This document shows positions 44,081 to 53,560 of a stretch of DNA of 64,000 nucleotides, in pieces. Numbering within the stretch: position 1 is the stretch's first letter; each line of letters begins with the position of its first letter. The notes beneath the pieces are model-generated. The model worked only from the letters and a program-made list of their open reading frames with translations. It searched no databases and was not told the DNA's origin. The position numbers and the translations under genes are program-made. Origin of the DNA: Nomia melanderi (taxonomy: Eukaryota; Arthropoda; Insecta; Hymenoptera; Halictidae); contig NC_135002.1 of assembly GCF_051020985.1 (NCBI RefSeq), forward strand, positions 1,550,001-1,614,000. Reading direction: 5' to 3'.

Positions 44081-44844
44081 AAAAAAATAAGTTAATAATT
44101 TATTTGACAATGTTTAGAGACACTGACATTGTAATAAATAATTATTAGGAAAATTATTAGAAATTATTAGGAAAATTCGTCAGTTGTATCGTTTGTTGTT
44201 AAATTAAAACTGCACCTGAGAATAATAGTTTCTCGAAGGCAGAACAATTCGCTATCTCTATTCTCTTTTAATTGTAAACAACACTGATTTCCAATCACTA
44301 AAACTTTCCCAACGAATTTCTCTGTGTTCAACGGTCCAATCACTCTCGAATTAAAAAGTTTCAATTGCTACGGAAACGAAGTCTATACTCCGGGAGGTAA
44401 TCGAGAATTTCGATGGTTTAATTGTCGAAGTTTATTGTTAGCTTGTCGTTCGTCGTTTGTCGATCCCGTAGGATTAATGATCCTCGAGACAAATGATTCG
44501 CTTCGCTCGAAACATAAACCGCCTTCTGAAAGTTTTCGAAAAAGGAATTTCCAGGATTTCGGTGCATACGTTCATCCAGGAACTGGTTCATTAATAATAA
44601 ACTTCCAGTTATATTAATCACGCCTCCGTTTCGTAAGTGAAATGAGACGCGAGCCGTCGCGTAGCTAATTGGTCACCGTGCACCGGTTTCCGATTAATTA
44701 CCAATTAAATGATCCGGCTGATGGGATCGCCGAGCTTTTAAAATTAAATTACACTCCGGCGATGCGAGCAATAATATTATAAGAGTGAATATTGTTGTTC
44801 TGTTTAGGGATGAAATGGAGTTTCCATCTTTGTCAAGCTTTCAA
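44081..44844. other. Non-coding stretch, no gene supported
   Basis: A 97-codon plus frame at 44324-44617 and a 67-codon minus frame overlap and lack recognised domains. AATTATTAGGAAAATTAT is duplicated near 44146-44175. Confidence 0.5.
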
Positions 44845-45110
44845 ACTTTTAAACTTTTAAATCTCGAATTCTCAACCCTTCGAATATTCTAATTCTCAAT
44901 CGTTCAAATATTCAAATCTGCAAATCTTCAAATTCTCAAATTATCAAATTATCAAATTATCAAATCATCAAATTATCAAACCTTCAAATTCTCAAACCTT
45001 CGAATATTCAAACCTTCAAACCTTCAAATCTTCAAATCTTCAAATTCTCAAATCTTCAAATTCTCAAACCTTCAAATCTTCAAATCTCCAAATTCTCAAA
45101 TTTCCATCAA
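44845..45110. repeat. Simple repeat of CTTCAAAT / CTCAAAT words
   Basis: The 8-9-base words CAAATTCT, CAAACCTT and CAAATCTT alternate over about 250 bases. It immediately precedes a CTTTCCCCTCAG acceptor-like site at 45127. Confidence 0.85.
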
Positions 45111-45599
45111 CAACACTTTCCCCTCAGGTCAAGGCACACGACCACATCTCCATCCCTCATCCTGGCCCACCCTCTCCTCATATGGCAAAGGTCACCTCGC
45201 AGTTCATCCTTATTAAGAACTTAACAAGATCTGATCCTGGCCTCCGAAAAGAATGACTCCACATATGTTTCGCTAAATTACCAGCACGAAAACATCGCTC
45301 TTACGAGTCCGGCGAGCTAAGACTGTCGCTGTCATCGCCGGCATTGAAGTCTCTCGCTCTCTCGAGCCTCAGCTGGATCGGCATACGCATTAGCGGATTA
45401 CTCGCCAGAATTAACCTATCTACTGCCTAGACCTACAGACCTAACCACAAAAAAGCTAGTTACTATCGTATAACAGGCAATAACGCAAAATCGTAGTCAT
45501 CGAAAAATAGAAAATTCTACGCAGAGCTTCGAATATCTTCCTTCGCCACGTTTCTCTTTAATTATAACTATACAGATACATAACTATACACTGATCACT
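45111..45599. other. Non-coding stretch with a candidate exon
   Basis: After CCCTCAG (ending 45127) a 42-codon frame stays open to TGA 45254-45256. It is recorded as a finding only. The rest is unique. Confidence 0.4.
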
Positions 45600-45690
45600 C
45601 GCTATAAATAATTAAATCATTCGTTGCAATTCAGTATTCCAAATATGAATATTCCATCCGAGCGAAATGTCGACATTCGTCGGCAAAGGG
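45600..45690 (-). mobile_element. Family A TTAA element, terminal fragment
   Basis: ATTAAATCATTCGTTGCAAT, GTATTCCAAATATGAATATT and GTCGACATTCGTCGGCAAAG then GG end at 45690, followed by TTAA 45691-45694. The other terminus is not found. Confidence 0.65.
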
Positions 45691-45694
45691 TTAA

Positions 45695-46370
45695 AACGAT
45701 CCACCGGCCGAAGTACGCCGCAGCATCCCTCGAGCCGTTTCCCTTTGTCCTCCGCTGGTAGATAACATTACGGGTTGTTCGTTATCGCGTCACCCCGAGG
45801 TAAGTGACTAACTTTCTCGGAAACGAGATTCCGAAGGATAACGAAAGGATAACGAAGTCGCGGAGGGACCGGCGTAGTTAGCCGGGACATTAGTCAGCTG
45901 TTGCGTCCTTCGAGTCTACCGGTGGAACGAAAAATTGGATCGGTGACGGTGATCAACGAAGATCGTTAACTCACTCGCGTCGTCCGATGGCCGTTACACG
46001 CGTAAACTTTCTTGTGATCCGTAAATCACTCGATGATGTTAATCATTACGTTATCATTGCGCTTTTCGGTGGAAATGCAGATTTTGAGTTTTCTGCAACT
46101 TGTAATGATTGACGTTCGTCATTCCTTCATTCTTAGTCCGTTGTTCAGAGTTTTAATTAATACAAATATTACTCTGTTTTTAGCAGATCAAACGTTGTTT
46201 CTTAGATTCAAATGTTACTTTTCTGTTGTAAATTGTTACGGAGTAACCGATTCAGATTAATTACGTTTCTCTACTAATCGTTACAAATTTCAATCGATTC
46301 AGATTAATTATGTTTCTCCTATCGATCGTTGGAAACCCAGAAAAATTTATAATATAAATAAATATTATTC
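45695..46370. other. Non-coding stretch, no gene supported
   Basis: CpG-rich to 46020 with GGATAACGAAAGGATAACGA direct repeats near 45835. Then AT-rich with a 75-codon plus frame (46033-46260), hydrophobic but with no recognised family or splice context. Confidence 0.45.

Positions 46371-46404
<34 letters not shown>
46371..46404. repeat. (ATT)n microsatellite
   Basis: About eleven uninterrupted ATT triplets. The Asn run seen in minus-strand translation comes from this. Confidence 0.95.
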
Positions 46405-46405
<1 letters not shown>

Positions 46406-46507
46406 TCAAATATTATTCTTCGTTTCTCCATCGTTGTAAGTTCCAATCAGATTAACTATTCTTCTACTATCCATCGTTACGAATTCAAATCACTTCAAAC
46501 GAAATCT

Positions 46508-46685
46508 TTCCCGACGAATGTCGATATTTCAACAAAATCAAATTTCCATATTAATTTCTTAATTTCCATAACTTAATTTCTCAAACAGGATCACAGTACG
46601 AAGGAACTTTCTCTTCAATTATTTAACCAACTGCTCAATGTTTCGTACATTTCAAGGAATCTTCTAACAAACGATGTTAAACATC
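46508..46685 (+). mobile_element. Family A TTAA element (degenerate)
   Basis: CCCGACGAATGTCGATATTT at the left, AGTACGAAGGAACTTTCTC in the middle and CATTTCAAGGAATCTTC at the right follow the family A order. Both TTAA flanks are lost. Confidence 0.45.
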
Positions 46686-47176
46686 ACTGTCCTATCAATC
46701 ACTGCACAACATTTCCACTTCGAATTATTGCCGACACTAATATCACAGATCCAATGAATTCCAATTAATGCGAGAAATCATAGTGCAACGTATTAAATAT
46801 AACACTCGCGCGTTAAACGATTGGCCACCGCGTTGGTCCCGTCTGGTCGATGAATCGCCGGGCGAGGATCGATAACTCGCGTTTGCGGTTTCCCCGTTTA
46901 TTCGGTCCTTTGGCGGCTAAATAACTTTCCCCGCTAATAAAATGTAACGTGGCGGGACGGCGCGGCTTTAATCATCGTTAAATCGACTCGTCGCGGCGAC
47001 GGCTATATTATTTACGGCCGCGACGCGCCCCGCTGTTCACCGTCGACGTTCGATTCCATCGCTCGTCCATATCGCCGCGAAATACTTCTCCCATCCCGAC
47101 GATTTTATCTTCTCCGTCTCGCGACACGTGTCAATCAATTATTAACGGTTCGACCGGCGAACCGAGGCAATTGTTT
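46686..47176. other. CpG-rich non-coding stretch
   Basis: 46800-47170 is strongly CpG-rich with no long frame. No RNA gene recognised. Confidence 0.5.
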
Positions 47177-47180
47177 TTAA

Positions 47181-47310
47181 CGCGTTGCGCACTGGTAACG
47201 AGAAATCTCGTATTTATGTAGACACTTAGCTATGCAACTTCGCTAATTACCACAGCATTGAAAGAAATATAGAATTTGATTCGAACTGATTATCCGTTTA
47301 AAATATAAAT
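47181..47310 (+). mobile_element. Family E TTAA element
   Basis: TTAA at 47177-47180, then CGCGTTGCGCACTGGTAACG and AGAAATCTCG. It matches the copy at 28697-28827 in reverse. The right end is not defined. Confidence 0.6.
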
Positions 47311-47662
47311 TTCTTTTCAATAAATTGTTAGTTACAAAGCAGTCGGATTGATCACAGTTCAGAAAGAAATTGCGTACTGGTTATAGGTCATATTAAAACA
47401 GGAGCCGGTGATGTAACGTTATACGGAGAATCAGGAGATCAATCGATTAATATTATGAGTTTGTATGTTATTGTGCAAGAGACCGCTGGCTGCGCCTCAG
47501 TATTGTACCGCTAAACCCGCCTTTCTTCCTTTGTGCGCCGCGGCGGCCATCTTTGCGGCCGAGATACATGGATCCGAGGGAGGATCGGTACCGATAATAA
47601 CATCTTTATCCTACGTATCGGATCTCTTCGCAAATATAAATCATAAAAGGAAGATCGCGTAA
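47311..47662. other. Non-coding stretch with a GGCGGCCATCTT site
   Basis: A GC-rich patch at 47510-47600 contains a YY1-like GCGGCCATCTTTGC. Frames of 65 and 85 codons on opposite strands have no recognised content. Confidence 0.45.
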
Positions 47663-47666
47663 TTAA

Positions 47667-47894
47667 CCCTTTGAACTCTGTAGGCTCCAATACTGCATCA
47701 GTTATAATATTAGATATTTTAATGAATCTTAAAGAAACTACGCTAAAATTATTCGATTTTCCACACATCCAAATTCTGTATTGGGAAGGAAAATAAAAGA
47801 AGAAATGCTATAGCATTTCTAATTTTCGCTAGGAATACTATAGAAATTAGTTGCAGTTGCTGATAGATTGCAAAACAATCTGGAGTGTTAAGAG
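47667..47894 (+). mobile_element. Family C TTAA element, complete (228 bp)
   Basis: TTAA at 47663-47666 and 47895-47898. The left end is CCCTTTGAACTCTGTAGGCT and the right end CTGGAGTGTTAAGAG; terminal inverted similarity is weak. The interior contains a perfect 20-base palindrome AGAAATGCTATAGCATTTCT at 47801-47820. It shares its left half with 23-158. Confidence 0.7.
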
Positions 47895-47898
47895 TTAA

Positions 47899-50043
47899 GA
47901 CGAAACAAATGAGAAACTAGAAAAATTATAAACATAACCTTTTCTAAATTACCTCAACTAATTAGCTACCGACAACAGTTCTACTAAATGCAATAACAGA
48001 AGAACCTAATGAACTAAATTACCTTCACAGTAATCAAAGAACGTTCCTAACAGCGAAACGAAATTCCACTAAATTACCTAGCAACGATTCTAAGCAGTAA
48101 AAGAACTCGACCATAAAAACAGCTTCCCCATAGAATTGTCTAAATAATTCTAAACAATACCCAGCGAACTCGAGCGAAAGACACTTTCCTCGAGCAAATT
48201 ATCCGGCAATAAAACAGCCCTGAAGCAACAGAGGAAGAGCTCGACGAACGTAAAGAGCTGTCTCAAGTTCTCCATAAAATTCTCTATAAAAGCGCGGATG
48301 AGGCGGCGATAAAACGACTGCAGCGATGAAAAGAAATCACGAGGCAACAGGTTGATTGTCATTGAATTTCCCGTGCGCCGGCGTGTCGATCGACCGAGTT
48401 CTCGCGATCATTGAAACGCGCGGCGCGTCCGAGCCGCGGATGGAAACGCGCACACGAATTCCCTCGCGAATCCGCCCACTTCCGCCGATCCTCTTCCGTT
48501 TCCGCGTCGCGATGCGAGCCGGGTCTTTCTTCTCTCCTTCGACGCGAGTTTACGAGCGCCGACATCTGCCCGATCGCTTTAATCAGCCGTAAGCGAACCG
48601 TTCCGCGCGTCTTTCCGCCCTCGCGAACGAAAACTCGCGAGTTTCCGGCGCGCTCTCTGCGTTCCGGGAGGATCTTGCACGGCCGAAGGCGAATTATGCG
48701 AATGAATTCTTCTTCTGATCGATTTAACCAGTTAAGTGTGGAATTTAGTTTGAAAAATCTCTCATTGTGCGCGCAATGAAGTCAAATAATGAAGTGTGTA
48801 CTCGTTGCACTTAAAATATATCCTAACGAAAAACTAAAGCGAAACGAAGAAGAATTACATGTTTGTCTGAAAAAATAAATAATCCATCGTTGAAAAAGTT
48901 AGCAGATTTATATCTTTTTGTAGTAGTATTTTCTCAAAGACTCAATTCCGAATGATGTTATTATAAGATATAAAATAAATGTTACTGAGTTGTGTTCAGT
49001 TTAAATGAAACATTGTTGTTCTTCTGAGCAATTTCTATGGTTCGTACTAAATCTAGACATAGAGTGAGCGTAGAATGTTTTCTTTTACTAGTGCATTATT
49101 ATCAATAAATAGTTCGACCATAACAGACATTCTAGGGGTAGATGGTTTCAGACATGTCGGCCAACTTCGAGAACAGCTAGTTTCAGCGATGAGAGAACAG
49201 GGGCTAGTTTCAGCGACGAGTTTACGAGGCCGTTAAAAAGAGAGATCGATTAACAGCGGACGTGGGCCGAAGACCGATGAGCTTCCGGTCCAGGGTAGCT
49301 GCGTGAGCAATCTTTAAATTAATAAAATAAATTCCGCGGACGAGGAGGATTCCACGGGAAGCGCGCTCGTAAATGTTCCAAGCGACGATATTTCAATTCC
49401 CACGCGCGGTTTCGAGGGCTCGGCATTCCGCTGGAACGAAACGCTGCCTAAATAGAGTCGTGGCTGAAAGTTCGGGTACGAAATAATCTCATGGAAATAT
49501 TGCAATATGGTTGCTTTAATTAGTGGCTCGCGAAATTGCCCTAATGAACTGCGACGCAAGTCATATGGGAGATAAGTTTACACTGTTACTTTCTATTTTC
49601 CTAATATTCTATTTTCCTATTTTCCTGTTTTCTTCATCTCCGTGCTCCAACGTAGTCCGCCATTTTCCAAGCGAACCGGCGGGAAAATATTGAGATTCAA
49701 ACGTCCCTGAAAATCCCTCGAATCCCAAAAAAGGGATCAGAAGAACTTTCAACTGAACGACTTGCTAGAGCATAATAAATGTTCGGACGTCCCGAGACAC
49801 AAAAATGACCCAATTACCGAGATTGCCTTGCAAACTTGCAATCCGCGGGGTGTCCGGTGACTAATGGACCACCAGAAGGCGGCACCTGGTGTTAGTTAAG
49901 GCGTGATTAATAATACATCGGTACTCTTTCGCGGTGGGCAAAGTTTGAATGGAACATCCACTGGCATTTCGCGCGACAGATAAATCGATCGACGCGTTCC
50001 TGACCAACCTCACAGATGTTTGACCCATCCAATAGTTCTAATG
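47899..50043. other. Long non-coding stretch, no gene supported
   Basis: 48350-48690 is a CpG island open on both strands (up to 122 codons). 49140-49560 has an 81-codon minus frame. CCGCCATTTT occurs at 49657-49666. A family D right end (AATAGTTCTAATG) sits at about 50030-50043. No exon can be supported. Confidence 0.45.
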
Positions 50044-50047
50044 TTAA

Positions 50048-50291
50048 CCCTTTGCACTCGAGAGGTGACTCTGGGTCAGTCTGTGTCATTCGATTCGACA
50101 CTGGAAAATTATGAAGTGAATATTTAGTATTTTAAATGAAACTTTCTATTGCAATCTGAAATATCGAGATAAAATAGCTTTGTTGCTTAATTTATCTGTG
50201 AATTACCGTTGAATCAGTATCAAACGATGTCGATTGTATCTCGTTGGAAAATGTTGAATATTTCCAGGCAGAAACTTTCGAGTGCAAAGGG
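50048..50291 (-). mobile_element. Family B TTAA element, complete (244 bp)
   Basis: TTAA at 50044-50047 and 50292-50295. The ends are CCCTTTGCACTCGAGAGGTG and TTTCGAGTGCAAAGGG. Relative to the 41106 copy it is reversed (TTGAATATTTCCAGGCAGAA near the right end). It abuts the family D right end that uses the same left TTAA. Confidence 0.85.
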
Positions 50292-50295
50292 TTAA

Positions 50296-51000
50296 AAGAA
50301 CAATTCCATCAAGGATAGACAGGTTTATTAAGTCGATAACTGTTAGTATAATAAGCAAATTAGTTTGATACTTCATAAAAGAAAAATATATCTACGAAAG
50401 TAAATTCATCTGGAAAGAATATTGAAATGGACCTCGAAATATAAACATTTGGGAATCTAAACAAGATCCGCAATAAACTTTCGTCTTTTATTTTGCAAAG
50501 GGCTGCGACCCTCTAGCAACTGCAACCGGTTGCATCCGATAAAACGCGACTATGAAGATCGCTAGCGAAATGAACGCTGGTCGCGAACGCGTTAATTTGC
50601 CGGCGTTTGTCCCGGCGCGCAGCATGGCGCCACTAAAATTAGCGACAAAGAAATTGGCCGGAATTAGCGTTTAACACGCGATCATTGTTCCCCGGTGGAA
50701 ACGATTGCTAGGCTGCGCGGATCGAACCGGCTCCGTTAAATTCAATCGATCCGCCATTTTGACGCGTATTATTGCCGACGCGTCGGTGGGCGAGCTTTGT
50801 CATGCGATCGACGGCTCGCCGAAATCATTTTGTGGAGTGGATTAGTGTTGATGATGGATTTTTGGGCTGATATTTGGAATTCAGAGGGTTTGGAAGGAAG
50901 GCTGTGGTGAGTTATCGGGTGATGTTGAGGGAGGTATTTCTGGGACATTTTGGGTTGGTGGTAGGTGAAGTTTGTTGCGATGGTGTTGAAAGATAGAATG
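50296..51000. other. Non-coding stretch, no gene supported
   Basis: A CpG-rich block at 50500-50830 with CCGCCATTTT at 50751-50760. No recognised frame. Confidence 0.5.
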
Positions 51001-51505
51001 TTGAAGATTTTTGGGATTGAAAGTGGGAAATTAGGGGGTTGAGAGCTTGGAATTTTGAAGAGAAGGCATTTAGAGTTCAAAATTGGAGAATTATGATGTT
51101 GGAAGCTGGGAATTTTAAAGTTAAGGTGTTTAAAATTAAAAGTTGCAAAATTATGATGTTGGAAGCTTGGAATTTTAAAGTGAAGGTATTCTGAATTCAA
51201 AATTGCAACGCTACAAAGTTGGAAGCTTGGAATTTCAAAGTTAAGGCATTCAGAATTCAAAATTGCCACATTGTGAAATTGAAAGCTTGGGACTTCAAAG
51301 TTAAGACATTAAAAATTCAAAAGTACAAAATTACAAAGTTGGAAGCTTGAAATTTCAAAGTTTAGTCATTCAGAATTAAAAATTGCAACATTATGAAATT
51401 GAAAGCTTGAAACTTCAAAGTTAAGTCATTCAGAATTCAAAATTGCAACATTGTGAAATTGAAAGCTTGGGATTTCAAAGTTAAAACATTAAAAATTCAA
51501 AATGT
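51001..51505. repeat. Minisatellite, unit 60 bp, about 8.4 copies
   Basis: The period is exactly 60 (51061, 51121, 51181 and so on). The unit contains TTGGAAGCTTGGAATTTTAA, AGTTAAGGCATT and CAGAATTCAAAATTGCAA. The 166-codon minus frame with NFKIPSFQ repeats is produced by this period. Confidence 0.95.
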
Positions 51506-52373
51506 TACATCGCAAACTTCAAACCAGAAGCTACAAGTGGAATTTTACGAATCATTTGCATTTGCTATCGCTATTTATTTGCATTCTTCGATTTTTCCGA
51601 CAGAACTTCCGAATTTCCCAGCGCGCAACGTCACAGTTTCGCGCGACGGATCGCGCGTCGATTCACAGCGCTCGCGATTCAATTACCGAAGGACAAAGGG
51701 AGCCGTAAACGCGCGCGTCTCGCCGTTCGCGTTTACGATTCGATCGCCGATAAGCCTCGACGCGATAAGGTCCGAAGTATTATACAGGCCGCGTTCGGTT
51801 TTAATTAAAATCAGCGCGGGAAACTCGGCCAGCCTTTTCACCGGTTCCTCGCGGGATTAAGCTGGCCCTCTTTTCGAGCCGGACGTCGCTAATCTCGCGT
51901 GCGTGTCTTCCGAGCATTATCGCCGCTGGATCTACCGATCGATCGGATCGTTTTTTCCCTTAGTGGAAGGGTAATATCCTCTGGATCCATGAATCCTCTC
52001 AAAGGTTCTTTGTGGCTGGATAATAAACTCTAGCTTCTGTCAATTTCGCGAGGAGCGCAAACTTCGCGAAATCGGAGCACTGTCGCGGAGCAATTTATTT
52101 GTATGACGATGGTTCAACGCGCGGGGACATTAATTGGCGATATTCAATGTTCGATAATAGAACAGAGTATTTCAAGAGTATGAAAGTGAGAAAGAGGACT
52201 AGAAGATAGATATAGGAAAACGCGATGCAAGTAGCGATGGCAATTCGAAGGGAATCAAGAATTCGATCTAGCAATACGCAAACTGAATATCAATTAATGA
52301 ATTAAATTAAGTAAATCAATTAAAGGATCGATAGATGCAATGTGGTAGTTACAGAGAAATTTCAGAAAGTGAA
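51506..52373. other. Non-coding stretch, no gene supported
   Basis: A CpG island at 51600-51930, overlapped by plus frames that start inside the minisatellite. No recognised domain. The rest is unique. Confidence 0.45.
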
Positions 52374-52620
52374 TAGAACTACCGTAGCAGTCATTACTAA
52401 TTTCGGTTCCGTCGTTTCGCAATCATTGGTACCTTAAAACTGAACATTCGAAATGACCTCGAAAATAGTTTCCCTTGAATACAATAACGAATGTCCGAGG
52501 AAACTGAAAATAATCTGTTACAGTTTTTATAGGGATTACATATCGATCATATAAAACTGAAAATAATCTGTTACAATTTTTACATCGATCATATGAAACG
52601 CTTGATAGTTCTAATATCAA
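52374..52620 (+). mobile_element. Family D element (degenerate, internally duplicated)
   Basis: The left end is GAATAGAACTACCGTAGCAG and the right end TTGATAGTTCTAATATC. The interior has ACTGAAAATAATCTGTTACA twice (about 52504 and 52556). TTAA flanks are lost. The minus frame across it is not a gene. Confidence 0.5.
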
Positions 52621-53004
52621 AAATCTTCCGAATTCGAGTAAATACGCATTAAAAATACGTACGAAATTTGATTTGGACAGCTCGTCGTTGATTAGTAACA
52701 CGTTAATTCCCAAAGTAACCCATCGAAAGCTATCCTCGCCGCGGAAGTTCCCGCTGATACCGCGGCCCCTAGGGTTTAATCCAAGCAGGCGTTGATTTGC
52801 GAGTGAATGCCGCAATTAAACGCGACCGTGATCAAGACAATCGCGACCCTTATGTGTATAATGCGTGCGCCGCGGTGGCCGCGTATGGCTGTTCGCGAAA
52901 ATTGCCGTATAATAGCGCGCTCGATCCGCGGAGAATACAAAACGCGAAGCGTTAACGGAAACACCTCACGATTCGACGCGTTCCCGCGTGACGGACCGAT
53001 TTAT
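52621..53004. other. CpG-rich non-coding stretch
   Basis: 52730-53000 is CpG-rich with 62- and 67-codon frames on opposite strands and no recognised product. Confidence 0.45.
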
Positions 53005-53560
53005 ATTTGATTCGCGGGTTATCGTGATCGATCGGCGATTTTTCTAGGAAAAATTCGGCTCTGCGGTGTCCTTGCGCTTTCTATTCGACGAAACAACGTT
53101 GAAGATTAAAATATTGAACCGATTTTTATGTGTTTCTCTTCGATTTTCGTTATACTCGCGCGTTTTGTCAAGAATGAATAAATTAGTGATTGATAGTAAT
53201 TAACATCGCTCGCTTTCACTTTGATTCGCGGTTGAACGATCGATCGGCGATTTTTCTAGGAAAAATTCGGCTCTGCGGTTTCGTCGAGCTTTCTAATCAA
53301 CGAAACAGCGTTGAAGATGAAACTATTGAACCGATTTTTATATTTTTCCCTTCGATTTCCCTTATACTCGCGTGTTTTATCGAAAATGAATCAATTAATG
53401 ATTGATACATATATCGTACTTAATGGAGAAGCAATATAGTAATTAACTTCGCTCGTTTTCACTTTGATTCGCGGTTCATCGTGATCGGCGACGATTTTTC
53501 TACAAAAAATTCGGCTCTGTGGTTTCCTCGAGCTTTCCATTCCCTACAAAAACTGTCGAG
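53005..53560. repeat. Tandem array, unit about 215-240 bp, 2.4 copies
   Basis: GATTCGCGGTT starts at 53009, 53223 and 53466. Shared words are GATCGATCGGCGATTTTTCT, AGGAAAAATTCGGCTCTGCG and TTATACTCGCG. The second unit has an extra TACATATATCGTACTTAATG insertion. Confidence 0.85.
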
